From assembly GCA_016795295.1 (NCBI GenBank), contig JAEUHP010000022.1, positions 1 through 45,889 on the forward strand: a stretch of 45,889 nucleotides of DNA. Direction: 5' to 3'. A program made the translations under genes and the position numbers. How positions within the stretch are numbered: position 1 is the first letter of the stretch; every line of letters starts with the position of its first letter. Shown piece by piece: positions 17,587 through 26,858 of the stretch. This stretch comes from Planctomycetota bacterium (GTDB lineage Bacteria > Planctomycetota > UBA1135 > UBA2386). The notes beneath the pieces were generated by a model. That model made no database searches, was not told where the DNA came from, and worked only from the letters and a program-made list of their open reading frames with translations.

Positions 17587-18537
17587 ATGCGCAGGATGCC
17601 CCGCCCGCCCCGCCGCACCCAGCGCCTGCTCGCCCTCGCCCTGGCGGCGGTGGTCCTGGTGTCGGTGCGCTGCTGGGCGAGCCCGCGGCCGCAGCCGGAC
17701 TCGGCCCCGGCGCTCGCCACGGCCGGCACCCTGATGCCCATCGCCGCCCCAGTGGTGCGCTGGGACCAGCCGGGAGGCTACGACGCCTACCGCGAAGCCC
17801 CTTGGTTCGCCGCCAACGGCCAAAGCAACGGCGGCCGCCGCTACAGCACGCGCTCCTGCGGCCCCGACCTCGCAGCCCTGCAGAAACACATCCACCTGCT
17901 GGTCCTGCACTACGACGCCGCCGGCACCGCCGCGCGCTGCTTCCAGGTGCTGCACGACGAACGCCGCCTGTCCGTGCACTTCCTGCTCGACGTCGACGGC
18001 ACGCTCTACCAGACCCTCGACCTGCGCGAGAAAGCCGCCCACGCCACCATCGCCAACGACGCCGCCGTCGGCGTCGAGATCGCCCATCCCGGCGCGTTCG
18101 CCCGACGCCTGGGCGCCGACATGCGCCGCTTCTACGAGCAGGACGAACACGGCTTCCGCCTGCGGTTTCCCAAGGGCCGCGTCGAGCCCGGCATCCGCAC
18201 CCCGAACTTCGTCGGCCGCCCCGACCGCCCCGAACCGATCGCCGGCACGATCCACGGCCAGCTCTACCACCAGTTCGACTTCACACCTCAGCAGTACCGG
18301 AGCCTCGCCGCGCTGTGCGCCGCGTTGTCGCAGGCACTGCCGCGCATCCGCCTCGAAGCGCCGCGCGACCCCAAGGGGGCCGTGACCACCACCGCACTGA
18401 GCGAAGCGGAGTTGCGCCGGTTCGACGGCATCGTCGGCCACTACCACGTGCAAGCCAACAAGCAGGACCCCGGCCCCGCCTTGCAGTGGGATCGCCTGCT
18501 GCGCGAAGCCCGCAACCTCGCCCGAACCCGCCCATGA
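17587..18537 (+). CDS. Secreted N-acetylmuramoyl-L-alanine amidase (Amidase_2 family)
   Basis: 316 residues. The N-terminus (MRRMPRPPRRTQRLLALALAAV...) is a signal peptide or anchor; the ATG at 17587 is followed in frame by another at 17596. The amidase_2 (PGRP-like) domain spans ~100-310: zinc ligand His108 in LVLHYDAAG, VGVEIAHPG near 160, and the closing motif GHYHVQANKQDPGP with His285 and Asp294 plus Lys292. Such enzymes cleave the lactyl-amide bond between MurNAc and the stem peptide. Its TGA overlaps the ATG of the downstream GNAT gene (ATGA). Confidence 0.88.
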   Translation: MRRMPRPPRRTQRLLALALAAVVLVSVRCWASPRPQPDSAPALATAGTLMPIAAPVVRWDQPGGYDAYREAPWFAANGQSNGGRRYSTRSCGPDLAALQKHIHLLVLHYDAAGTAARCFQVLHDERRLSVHFLLDVDGTLYQTLDLREKAAHATIANDAAVGVEIAHPGAFARRLGADMRRFYEQDEHGFRLRFPKGRVEPGIRTPNFVGRPDRPEPIAGTIHGQLYHQFDFTPQQYRSLAALCAALSQALPRIRLEAPRDPKGAVTTTALSEAELRRFDGIVGHYHVQANKQDPGPALQWDRLLREARNLARTRP

Positions 18538-19037
18538 CCGCACCGAACCAGACATGGATCCTGCGCCCGATCCGCCCCAGTGACGATGCAGCGGTCGCCG
18601 CCACCATCCGCGCAGTGATGACCGAACACGGCTGCAGCGGTGCGGGCTTCGCCATCCACGACGCGGAAGTCGACGCCATGAGCGCCAACTACCCGGGCAC
18701 CGACGCGCGTTACTTCGTCGTGGTGCGCGGCGACACCGTGCTCGGCGGGGCTGGCTTTGCGCGCCTCTGCGGCACCGACGTGGCACAGGCCACTTGCGAA
18801 CTGCGCAAGATGTACTTCCGGCCCGCCGCGCGCGGGCTCGGCCTCGGGCACGCGCTCCTGGATCTGCTGCTGGACGAAATGCGCGCAGCCGGCTACCGGC
18901 GCTGTTACCTGGAGACCACCTCCTGGATGCAGGCCGCCCAGCATCTCTACCAGGCCCACGGCTTCCTGCCGCTGCCGAGGCCAGAGGGTGCCACCGGCCA
19001 CCACGGCTGCGATGCGTTCTTCGCCCGCGCCTTGTAG
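18534..19037 (+). CDS. GNAT family N-acetyltransferase
   Basis: 167 residues; the ATG overlaps the stop of the amidase gene by four bases. It has a GNAT fold with the acetyl-CoA binding loop RGLGLGHALL near 100 and the conserved ELRKMYFRPAARG strand before it, then CYLETTSWMQAAQHLYQAHGF, the usual helix-strand end. Substrate unknown. Coupling to the amidase hints at a cell-wall or amino-sugar substrate, but single GNATs are often unlinked to their neighbours. Confidence 0.87.
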   Translation: MTAPNQTWILRPIRPSDDAAVAATIRAVMTEHGCSGAGFAIHDAEVDAMSANYPGTDARYFVVVRGDTVLGGAGFARLCGTDVAQATCELRKMYFRPAARGLGLGHALLDLLLDEMRAAGYRRCYLETTSWMQAAQHLYQAHGFLPLPRPEGATGHHGCDAFFARAL

Positions 19038-19240
19038 GACCCGGACTTCAGGGGTTTCCGTGCCAGTCCGGGTTCCGCCCGCGGTGCGGTAGCCGCCACG
19101 GCAGCGACGACTAGAGCAGAATGGACCCCGGCCGCACGGCCACCACCGTGCGCCGCCTCAGCCTCCCGGTCCGGGCAGCCGATACCCCCCGTTGGCCCGA
19201 CGACCGGCCGGCCAGGGCGCCGTGCCGCGGGCACTTCGCC

Positions 19241-21727
19241 ATGGACTACTTCGCATACGGTGCGTTCGCTGGCCACCCGGGTTGGGCCACGGCAGGGGCC
19301 GTGCTGCTGGTGCTGTTCGCCGCCCACTTCGGCGCGCCGCTGTGGCTGCACACGCTGCTGCTCGCGACCCTGGGCCACGCCACCGGCGCGCCCTGGTGGC
19401 TGTGGCTGTTGGTGGGCCTGCCACTGGTGCTGCTGCAGTGGGTGCCGCTGCGCCGCCGCTGGCTCAGCACGCCGATCCTGCAGTTCCTGCGCCGCAGCGG
19501 CTTCCTGCCGCAGATCAGCGACACCGAACGCGTGGCGATCGCGGCGGGCTCGGTGTGGCTCGACGGCGAACTGTTCTCCGGCCACCCGGACCTGCACGCA
19601 CTGGCCCAGGCGGCCTACCCGGACCTGGACGAGCGCGAACGCGCCTTCTTGCAGGGCCCGGTCGAACGCGTGTGCGCGATGACCGACGACTGGCAAGTCC
19701 ACCAGGAGCGCGACCTGCCGCGTGCGGTGTGGGACTACCTGGCCGCCGAACGCTTCTTCGGCCTCACCATTGCGCCGCGCTATGGCGGCCTCGGCTTCTC
19801 GCCGTCGGCGAACAGCGCCGTGGTGCAGAAGCTGGCGTCGCGCTCGCTGCCGTTGGCGATCACCGTGATGGTGCCGAACTCGCTCGGCCCGGCCGAGCTG
19901 CTCGGCCACTACGGCACCGAAGCGCAGAAGCAGCGCTGGCTGCCGGGGCTGGCGAGCGGCCGCGAACTGCCGTGCTTCGCCCTGACCGAACCCGGAGCCG
20001 GCAGCGACGCCGGGTCGATCCAGGCCCGCGGCGTCGTGTTCCGCGGCGACGACGGGCGCTTGTACCTGCGCCTCGACTGGCAGAAGCGCTACATCACGTT
20101 GGCCGCCGTGGCGACCGTGCTGGGGCTGGCGTGCCAGGTGCACGACCCCGAGAACCTGCTCGGCAAGGGCCCGTTCCCCGGCATCACCTGCGTACTGGTG
20201 CCGGCCGACACCGCAGGCGTTCGGCGCGGCCGCCGCCACGACCCGATGGGCGTGCCGTTCTACAACTGCCCGATCGAAGGCCACGGCGTGGTGGTGCCAC
20301 TCGAAGACGCCGTGATCGGCGGCACCGCGGGCATCGGCCAGGGCTGGCGCATGCTGATGGAGTGCTTGGCGGCGGGCCGCGGCATCTCGCTGCCGGCCAC
20401 CGCCACCGGCGGGGCCCAGCTCGCCGCACGCACGGTGGGCGCCTACGCGGCAGTGCGCCAGCAGTTCGGCCTCGCCATCGGCCGCTTCGAAGGTGTCGAG
20501 GAGCCGCTGGCGCGCATCGCCGGGCACACCTACCTGCTGGAAGCCTGCCGGCGCTACGTCAACGGCGCACTCGACCAGGGCCAGCAGCCGGCAGTGGTCA
20601 CCGCGATCGCCAAGTACCACAGCACCGAACTGTGGCGGGCGGTGGTGAACGACGCGATGGACGTGTTGGGCGGGGCCGGCATCTCGCGCGGCCCGCGCAA
20701 CCTGCTGGCGAGCGGCTACATCGGCACGCCGATCTGCATCACCGTGGAGGGCGCGAACATCCTGACCCGCACGCTGATGATCTTCGGCCAGGGTGCGATC
20801 CGCTGCCACCCCTACGCCTACCGCGAGCTCGACGCGCTGGCCAAGGGGGACGCGGTGCAGTTCGACGCGGCGTTCTGGCCGCACCTGGGCCACGTGCTGC
20901 GGGTCGCCTGCCGCACCCTGTTGCTCGGCCTGTCCGGCGGGCGACTGTGCCTGGCCCCGGTGCGCGGCGCGGCCAAGGGCTACTGGCGGCGGCTGTCCTT
21001 CGCCTCGGCCGAGTTCGCGCTCGCCGCGGACCTGGCGATGGGGGCTTTGGGCGGCGAACTGAAGCGCAAGGAGGCCCTGACCGGCCGCTTCGCCGACTGG
21101 TTCTCGTGGCAGTTCCTGCTCAGTGCCGCGCTGCGCCGCTTCGAAGCCGAAGGCCGGCGCCGCGAGGACTTGCCGCTGCTGCAGTGGGTCGCCGAACAGG
21201 CGTTCGCCCGCATGCAAACGGCCCGCAGCGGCATCTACCAGAACCTGCGGTTGCCCGGCCTGGGCCACGTGCTGCGCTGGACCCTGGGCCTGTGGGCGAA
21301 GCTGCGCCCGTTCGGCAGCGGGCCGAGCGATTCGGTCGGCCAGCGCTGCGCCCGACTCCTGCAACAGCCAGGCGCCCAACGCGACCGGTTGACCGGGCGC
21401 ATCTTCGTACCCGACGACCCGCAGCAGGCCCTGGGCCGGCTCGAACGTGCCCTGCAGCTCTGCACCGACGCCGAGCCGATCCACAAACAGCTCAAGGACG
21501 CGATCAAGAAGGGGCGCCTGCCCAAAGCCCGCCCCGAGCAGGTGCTCGACCAGGCGGTCGCCGCCGGCCTCTTGTCCGAACCCGAACGGCGGCTGGTGCA
21601 GGCCGCCGAGGCGGCTCGCAGCGATGCCATCGCCGTCGACAGCTTCACGCTGGCGGAGTACCTGGGGCAGCGGCCGGCTGCGGCATTCCCCGAGCAAGCA
21701 GGTGCGGCCAGCGCACCGGCCGGCTAG
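19241..21727 (+). CDS. fadE: Acyl-CoA dehydrogenase, FadE type
   Basis: 828 residues from the ATG at 19241; the frame is open a further 120 bases without convincing coding character. Length and layout match E. coli FadE (814 aa): an N-terminal hydrophobic region (~15-75), a flavin-dependent acyl-CoA dehydrogenase core (~110-540) with ALTEPGAGSDAGS and the C-terminal catalytic helices (MDVLGGAGISRGPRNLL), then the FadE-specific C-terminal domain (DUF1974-like, ~550-828). It catalyses the first dehydrogenation of fatty acyl-CoA in beta-oxidation. It ends 10 bases before the dCTP deaminase-like gene, so the two may be co-transcribed, though no metabolic link is evident. Confidence 0.9.
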   Translation: MDYFAYGAFAGHPGWATAGAVLLVLFAAHFGAPLWLHTLLLATLGHATGAPWWLWLLVGLPLVLLQWVPLRRRWLSTPILQFLRRSGFLPQISDTERVAIAAGSVWLDGELFSGHPDLHALAQAAYPDLDERERAFLQGPVERVCAMTDDWQVHQERDLPRAVWDYLAAERFFGLTIAPRYGGLGFSPSANSAVVQKLASRSLPLAITVMVPNSLGPAELLGHYGTEAQKQRWLPGLASGRELPCFALTEPGAGSDAGSIQARGVVFRGDDGRLYLRLDWQKRYITLAAVATVLGLACQVHDPENLLGKGPFPGITCVLVPADTAGVRRGRRHDPMGVPFYNCPIEGHGVVVPLEDAVIGGTAGIGQGWRMLMECLAAGRGISLPATATGGAQLAARTVGAYAAVRQQFGLAIGRFEGVEEPLARIAGHTYLLEACRRYVNGALDQGQQPAVVTAIAKYHSTELWRAVVNDAMDVLGGAGISRGPRNLLASGYIGTPICITVEGANILTRTLMIFGQGAIRCHPYAYRELDALAKGDAVQFDAAFWPHLGHVLRVACRTLLLGLSGGRLCLAPVRGAAKGYWRRLSFASAEFALAADLAMGALGGELKRKEALTGRFADWFSWQFLLSAALRRFEAEGRRREDLPLLQWVAEQAFARMQTARSGIYQNLRLPGLGHVLRWTLGLWAKLRPFGSGPSDSVGQRCARLLQQPGAQRDRLTGRIFVPDDPQQALGRLERALQLCTDAEPIHKQLKDAIKKGRLPKARPEQVLDQAVAAGLLSEPERRLVQAAEAARSDAIAVDSFTLAEYLGQRPAAAFPEQAGAASAPAG

Positions 21728-21737
21728 CCTGCGGCGT

Positions 21738-22838
21738 GTGTCCGCCGGCATTCTCGTCTACCAACAGATCCGCGCCCTGATCGACAGCGGCGCCATCACT
21801 TCGACCCCCGCGATCGCGCCGAGCCAGATCCAGCCCAGTTCGCTGGATCTGCGTCTGGCGTCACGGGGCTACCGGGTGCGTTCGGGGTTTCTGCCCGAGA
21901 ACGTGCGCGTCGCCGACCGGCTCGAGGAGATGACGCTCTACACCTTCGACCTCGGCGACTGCGCCGTCCTGGAGAAGGGGCACTGCTACATCGTGCCGCT
22001 GCTGGAGCGCATCGCCGCACCGCTGCCGCACCTGATCCGCGCCAATCCGAAGTCGTCGACCGGCCGACTCGACCTGTTCACCCGCCTGCTCGCCGACCGC
22101 TGCGGCCGCTTCGAGCAGGTGCCACCGGGCTACACCGGCCCGCTGTACCTCGAGATCGTGCCGCGCAGCTTTCCGATCAAGGTCCGCGCCGGGCTGTCGC
22201 TGTGCCAGATCCGCTTCGCCGACGGCCCGGCATCGCTCTCCGACGCCGAACTGCGCGCCGAACACCAGAACGGCGGCCTGTTGTTCGACGACCACGGCCA
22301 GCCGCTGCCGCTCGAACGGCTGCGCATCGACAACGGCCTGATGATGGGCGTGGCCCTGCGACGCGACCGCGACCTGCAAGGGCCGGTCGGCCACGTGGCA
22401 CGCCGCTACACCGGGGTCGTCGACATGGCTTTGGAAGCCGGCCACGACGCCGCGGCCTACTTCGATCCGCTGCCCGAACCGCCGGGCGGCCGGTTCATCG
22501 TCGAGCCCGAGGAGTTCTACATCTTCGCCAGCAAGGAACGCATCCGGGTGCCGCGCCACCTCGCCGCCGAGATGGTCGCTTACGACGTCGGCATCGGCGA
22601 ACTGCGCACCAACTACGCGGGCTTCTTCGACAACGGCTTCGGCGGCAGCCAAGGCACCCGCGCGGTGCTCGAAGTGCGCCCGCACGACGTGCCGTTCCTG
22701 TTGGAGGACGGCCAGGTGTTCTTCAAGCTCGAGTTCTTCCGCACCCAGGAACTGCCCGAAGTGGTCTACGGCGACCGGCGCCTCAGTTCGCACTACCAGG
22801 GGCAGGCACTCAAACTCAGCAAACACTTCCGGCCATGA
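21738..22838 (+). CDS. dcd: 2'-Deoxycytidine 5'-triphosphate deaminase, two-domain type
   Basis: 366 residues from the GTG at 21738, 10 bases after the fadE stop. The N-terminal part contains SQIQPSSLDLRL and the substrate-binding segment NPKSSTGRLD followed by FTRLLAD; a second dUTPase-like domain follows from ~200. Single-domain Dcd is about 190 residues; this double-length form is known from proteobacteria and related groups. It deaminates dCTP to dUTP for dTTP synthesis. A TAGCCT hexamer 13 bases before the GTG could be a -10, giving a leaderless transcript. Its stop overlaps the start of the next gene (ATGA). Confidence 0.86.
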   Translation: MSAGILVYQQIRALIDSGAITSTPAIAPSQIQPSSLDLRLASRGYRVRSGFLPENVRVADRLEEMTLYTFDLGDCAVLEKGHCYIVPLLERIAAPLPHLIRANPKSSTGRLDLFTRLLADRCGRFEQVPPGYTGPLYLEIVPRSFPIKVRAGLSLCQIRFADGPASLSDAELRAEHQNGGLLFDDHGQPLPLERLRIDNGLMMGVALRRDRDLQGPVGHVARRYTGVVDMALEAGHDAAAYFDPLPEPPGGRFIVEPEEFYIFASKERIRVPRHLAAEMVAYDVGIGELRTNYAGFFDNGFGGSQGTRAVLEVRPHDVPFLLEDGQVFFKLEFFRTQELPEVVYGDRRLSSHYQGQALKLSKHFRP

Positions 22839-23740
22839 TCTTCGGCGCCGCCGCAGCCGACGACCACGCCGCCGTGCAGTGCGACGACCTCGCCTCGGCG
22901 CTCGACGCCGGCCTGCCCCTCCCGTCGCTCGGCGGCGATCCGCGGGCCGGCGATCAGGTGGTCGCCAACATCCTGCAGCGCCGTGGCGTGACCCTGGCTG
23001 CCTTCGAGGCTGCGGCACTGGCCGCTGGCTGGCGCGCGGGCCGCGCCCCCGTGTTGCTGCGCGGCACGGCGGAACGCCGGCGCCAGCGCGCGGCACTGCG
23101 CCGCAAGATCTGGTCGAGCCTGCGCTACCCAGTGATGCTGTTGGCACTGACCACGATGGCCAGCGCCATCGTCGGCCCGATCCTCGGCGCGACCTGGATG
23201 CCGCTGCTGTTCGCCGGTGGCGTGGCGGCGCTCGCCGCGGTGGTCGCATTCGGCTACCGGGCCCTGCGCCGCGGCGGCCCAAGCGTGCAACGCCTGCCGG
23301 TGATCGGCGAACTCATCACCTGCACCGCCGAGGTCCCCTACCTCGAGGCGATGCACGCCCTCTATGCTTCGGGGGTACCGATCGCCGCAGCCCACACCAC
23401 GGCCACCGCCGCAGTGCCGACCGCCGACCTGGCCGCGCGCTTGCAGATCGCGGCGCGCACCCTGGCCGCCGGCCAGCGGTTCCACGAAGCACTCGACGGA
23501 GCTCTGGCCCTGCACACCGAAACTCGCCAACTGCTGGCCACCGGCGAGCACACTGGCCAGCTCGAGGACGCGTTGCAGCGGGCGCTACGGCGCCGCCGCG
23601 AGCAGATGGCGCGCCATGCCGAGACCCTGGCACGCTGGTTTGGCGTCGCCATGTATGCGTTCGCAGCCATCGCCGTGATGGCCTACGTGCAGTTCGTCTA
23701 CAGTACCATCTTCGTGAAGCTGATGGGCGGCGGCCGCTGA
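22835..23740 (+). CDS. Type II secretion system F-domain protein (half-length)
   Basis: 301 residues; ATG overlaps the stop of the deaminase by four bases. Predicted transmembrane helices near 93-112, 116-136 and 269-293. The segment between is a helical T2SF domain (PYLEAMHALYASGVPIAAAHTTA, then TGEHTGQLEDALQRALRRRREQ). GspF and PilC normally have two such domains in ~400 residues; this protein has one complete F domain and a diverged N-terminal quarter, so it is a short relative. No pilin or secretion ATPase genes are beside it. It may serve a pilus or secretion apparatus encoded elsewhere. Confidence 0.78.
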   Translation: MIFGAAAADDHAAVQCDDLASALDAGLPLPSLGGDPRAGDQVVANILQRRGVTLAAFEAAALAAGWRAGRAPVLLRGTAERRRQRAALRRKIWSSLRYPVMLLALTTMASAIVGPILGATWMPLLFAGGVAALAAVVAFGYRALRRGGPSVQRLPVIGELITCTAEVPYLEAMHALYASGVPIAAAHTTATAAVPTADLAARLQIAARTLAAGQRFHEALDGALALHTETRQLLATGEHTGQLEDALQRALRRRREQMARHAETLARWFGVAMYAFAAIAVMAYVQFVYSTIFVKLMGGGR

Positions 23741-23780
23741 GGTCGCGGCCCGCGCCGCCGCCAGCGGCCCGCCGAGAAAC

Positions 23781-23829
23781 CTGCCAACTCGGCAACGCTC
23801 GAGTTGCCTTCCGGGCAGTGACCAGGAGG
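23781..23829 (+). promoter_or_regulatory. rpoN leader: mutually exclusive hairpins and strong Shine-Dalgarno
   Basis: AGGAGG at 23824-23829 precedes the rpoN ATG (23835) by five bases, the strongest Shine-Dalgarno in the window. Just upstream, CAACTCG (23785-23791) can pair with CGAGTTG (23800-23806), or GGCAAC (23791-23796) can pair with GTTGCC (23803-23808); an outer CTGCC/GGCAG pair (23781-23785, 23814-23818) brackets both. The hairpins cannot form together, and the outer stem ends five bases before the ribosome site. Translational control is possible but unproven. Confidence 0.45.
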
Positions 23830-23834
23830 CTGGC

Positions 23835-25337
23835 ATGAGCTACAACATTCTCATGCGACTCGGCCTGTCCCAATCCCTGCGCACCGAACAGCGACTCATG
23901 CAGTCGCCGCAGATGATCCAGGCGATGCAGGTGCTGCAGTTGCCCCTGGTCGAGTTGAAGGAGCAAGTCGAGCAAGAACTCCAGGAGAACGTGTTCCTCG
24001 AACGCAAGGACGAGGGCGACGGCGGTGGCGAAGCCAGCAGCGGCGCGGACGGCGAGGCCCGCGACGACGGGCGCGACTACGCGCAGGAATACGCCGACGA
24101 ACGCGGGACCTCGGCCCCGGTCGAGGACAAGCTGCAGCGCGAGTTCGCCGCCGAGATCGAGCAGCTCGAGGCGCGCGCCGACCCCGGCTTCCGCCTGCGC
24201 AACCCGCTGCTCGGCGGCGAGGAGGAGGACAAGAAGCTCGAAGCGCTCAACAACACGCCCGGGCGCGCCACTTCCCTGGCCGAGTACCTGATGACCCAGG
24301 TGCGCACGCAGGAACGCAACCCCGAGCTGATTGCCGTGGTCGAGCACATCGTCTACTCGCTCGACGAAGACGGCCGCCTCGCCGACACCGCCGAGCAGGT
24401 CGCCCAGCAACTCCTGGTGCCGCTGCCGCTGGCCGAGGAAGCGATTGCCGTGGTGCGCGACCTCGAGCCGATCGGCGTCGGCGCCCGCGATCTCCGCGAC
24501 TGCCTCTTGATGCAGCTCGCGCACCTGTCGTTCGTGCGGCCGCTGACCCGCACCCTGGTGGAACGCCACCTCGACGATCTGGCGATGAACCGACTGCCGA
24601 AGATCGCCAAGGAAACCGGCGCTTCGGTCGACGACATCAAGGAGAGCTGGGAGTTCCTGCGCAGCCACTGCAATCCGCATCCAGGCTCCGAGTTCGGCGC
24701 CCCGGCCGCCGCGGGCGTGACGCCCGACGTGGTGGTCGAGGAAGTCGACGGCAAGTTCGAGGTCAAGTCCCAGCGCGGTTCCCTGCCCGAGCTGTCGATC
24801 TCGCCCGTCTACCGCAACCTGCTGCAGGAAGCCAAGAACGACCCGAAGGTCTACGAGTACCTGCGGCGCAAGATCGAAGCCGCGAAGTGGTTCATCGAGG
24901 CCGTGCACCAGCGGCAGAACACCGTCGAGCGCATCGCCACCGAGATCGTGCGGCGTCAGGAGGGTTTCCTGCGCCACGGCGTGCAGCACTTGAAGCCGAT
25001 GAAGATGCAGGACATCGCCGACGCCGTGCACGTGCACATCTCCACCGTGTCGCGAGCCGCCTCCGGCAAGTTCATCCAGACGCCGCAGGGCGTGTTCGAC
25101 ATGAAGCGCTTCTTCAGCAGCGGCACCATGTCCGACGCCGGCGACATGGTCAGCCAGCAAGCGGTGAAGGACACGCTGAAGCAGATCGTCGACGGCGAAG
25201 ACAAAGACAACCCGCTGTCCGACGACCAGTTGGTCGAAGAACTCGGCAAGCGCGGGGTGCATTTGGCCCGGCGCACGGTGACCAAGTACCGCAAAGCCTT
25301 GGGCATCGATTCGAGCACGCGGCGCCGGCAGTTCTGA
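23835..25337 (+). CDS. rpoN: RNA polymerase sigma-54 factor
   Basis: 500 residues with the standard layout: glutamine/leucine-rich region I (1-50, MSYNILMRLGLSQSLRTEQRL then a Q-rich helix), an acidic region II (~55-95), core-binding region III (~130-350), and the C-terminal DNA-binding domain ending with the RpoN box ARRTVTKYRK (478-487). It directs RNA polymerase to -24/-12 promoters and needs AAA+ activators, none of which are in this window. Family length (about 480-500) is normal. Confidence 0.96.
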   Translation: MSYNILMRLGLSQSLRTEQRLMQSPQMIQAMQVLQLPLVELKEQVEQELQENVFLERKDEGDGGGEASSGADGEARDDGRDYAQEYADERGTSAPVEDKLQREFAAEIEQLEARADPGFRLRNPLLGGEEEDKKLEALNNTPGRATSLAEYLMTQVRTQERNPELIAVVEHIVYSLDEDGRLADTAEQVAQQLLVPLPLAEEAIAVVRDLEPIGVGARDLRDCLLMQLAHLSFVRPLTRTLVERHLDDLAMNRLPKIAKETGASVDDIKESWEFLRSHCNPHPGSEFGAPAAAGVTPDVVVEEVDGKFEVKSQRGSLPELSISPVYRNLLQEAKNDPKVYEYLRRKIEAAKWFIEAVHQRQNTVERIATEIVRRQEGFLRHGVQHLKPMKMQDIADAVHVHISTVSRAASGKFIQTPQGVFDMKRFFSSGTMSDAGDMVSQQAVKDTLKQIVDGEDKDNPLSDDQLVEELGKRGVHLARRTVTKYRKALGIDSSTRRRQF

Positions 25338-25342
25338 GTTGC

Positions 25343-25362
25343 CCGTCCGCGGTTGCGGGCGG
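25343..25362 (+). terminator. Hairpin after rpoN
   Basis: CCGTCCGC (25343-25350) pairs with GCGGGCGG (25355-25362) across the loop GGTT, an 8-bp stem with one G-T pair, starting five bases after the rpoN stop. There is no T-run, so it may act as a 3' barrier rather than a full intrinsic terminator. Confidence 0.4.
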
Positions 25363-25597
25363 CACTGCTCACGATCACTCGGGAGTCGCAGCAGAGCGGG
25401 CAAACGGCTGCGAACGAGCGTTCCATCCCGCCCGCTGCGGCATCACTTCGTCAGCCAGCCGTCCTAGGTCGCCGTCCCATTCCCGCGAATCTGGACGCAG
25501 ACATGGAGTCTGGATAGGCTACTTCCAGCTGGCGATTGGCATGGGGCGGCCCATGTTCGCGATGACACTCCACAAGGCAAGACCAGAGACGATTCCC

Positions 25598-26698
25598 ATG
25601 CGCTCGACTTCCGCTTTCTCGTTCTTCGTCTTCAGCACAGTGGTTGGTGCCCAGGGGGCGCCTCTTGCGCCAACGGGCAGCATCACCATTGACGCTTCGG
25701 CGACCATGGGACAACTGGCGTATTCGAGAATCGACATTCCCGCGGGAGTGACGGTCACCTTCAGCGGCAGCCACCCGATCCAGATCCGCTGCACTGGCAG
25801 TGCGAACATCGTCGGGGAGATCAGCGTGGCAGCCAATGGAGCCCGCTCGGGTCCTGGGGCGGTATCCACTGGCTCCGGAAGTTCAGGAGTCCTGTACACC
25901 AGCTTCCTGTGTGGCGGTTCTTCTCAGGCGGCAAGCTCTGGAAGGCACGCTGGGGTTTATGGATCCACCTTCCCATTCAGCCTGGAGGGCGGCAGCCCCG
26001 GCGGACACTGCTTCGTCTATGGCCAAGGGGATCCATTTACGCCATGCACTTTCCTCTACGCCTACTTCGGGGGGGGCGGAGGCGGCACCTTGGTGCTGGA
26101 CGCGGACGGGGTCATCGACGTGTCGGGTACCGTGAACGCCAACGGAGGAGCGGGTTCCTTCTATTCGGGAAGTGGCTCGGGTGGCTCGATCCTGTTGCGT
26201 GGGCGATCGGGATTGATCGTGCGCGGCACTGTCCAGGCCAGGCCGGGGTTCGCTTGGCCTGGCAGCCCGCCAGGGCCGGAGCACGGCTACATCCGTCTCG
26301 ATGCTTATGGTCAAGTACCCGTCGTTCTCGGAGTCTTGGACCCACCAGCACACGTCATGCGACTCCCGCTTCTGGTCGAGCAGGAAGAGCCGAGGCTCGG
26401 CATGCCCTGGCGGCTCCAAGTAGCCGCGCCTGCGGGCGACGGGGTGTTCCTGGCCGCCGCATTCCAGCCTGGGAGTTTCACCGGACCCTATGGCCAGGTT
26501 GGCATCGACCTCTACAACGCGATCACGTTTGCCTTCCTGACCATGCCGGTGGGAACCCACGACCCGATCGCGACCTTCCAAATGACGATGCCGGCCAACA
26601 CCGCGTTCGCCGGCGTGCAGATCTGGACCGCAGGGCTGGACTACTTCACTGCCCAGCAGCCGAGGTACACCAACACGGTGTTTTCCGTGCTCAGGTGA
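25598..26698 (+). CDS. Secreted glycine-rich protein of unknown function
   Basis: 366 residues from the ATG at 25598, which begins the signal peptide [20 protein letters not shown]; an upstream ATG at 25553 would add 15 residues. The mature protein is Gly/Ser/Thr rich and beta-type ([12 protein letters not shown], then [31 protein letters not shown], a polymorphic-surface-protein-like repeat). The C-terminal ~110 residues (from [23 protein letters not shown] to [10 protein letters not shown]) resemble the end of the protein at 14159-15772. Third-position GC looks lower than in neighbouring genes, and the gene sits in a 260-base and 160-base intergenic setting, so it may be a recent arrival. 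The name of the domain is not recognised. Confidence 0.72.
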   Translation: MRSTSAFSFFVFSTVVGAQGAPLAPTGSITIDASATMGQLAYSRIDIPAGVTVTFSGSHPIQIRCTGSANIVGEISVAANGARSGPGAVSTGSGSSGVLYTSFLCGGSSQAASSGRHAGVYGSTFPFSLEGGSPGGHCFVYGQGDPFTPCTFLYAYFGGGGGGTLVLDADGVIDVSGTVNANGGAGSFYSGSGSGGSILLRGRSGLIVRGTVQARPGFAWPGSPPGPEHGYIRLDAYGQVPVVLGVLDPPAHVMRLPLLVEQEEPRLGMPWRLQVAAPAGDGVFLAAAFQPGSFTGPYGQVGIDLYNAITFAFLTMPVGTHDPIATFQMTMPANTAFAGVQIWTAGLDYFTAQQPRYTNTVFSVLR

Positions 26699-26858
26699 CT
26701 TGGGCAGCCAGCGGCTCAATCATGGGCGAATCCCTGCTTCCGCCGTGGCCATGCCCCCGGCTCGAAGAGTCGGACATCGTCACGCTACGAGTCGCGCCGC
26801 GAGCAGAGGTGAGCCCCGGAGCATTGGGCCAAGCCGGCGGTTACATTCCCGGCGCCCG

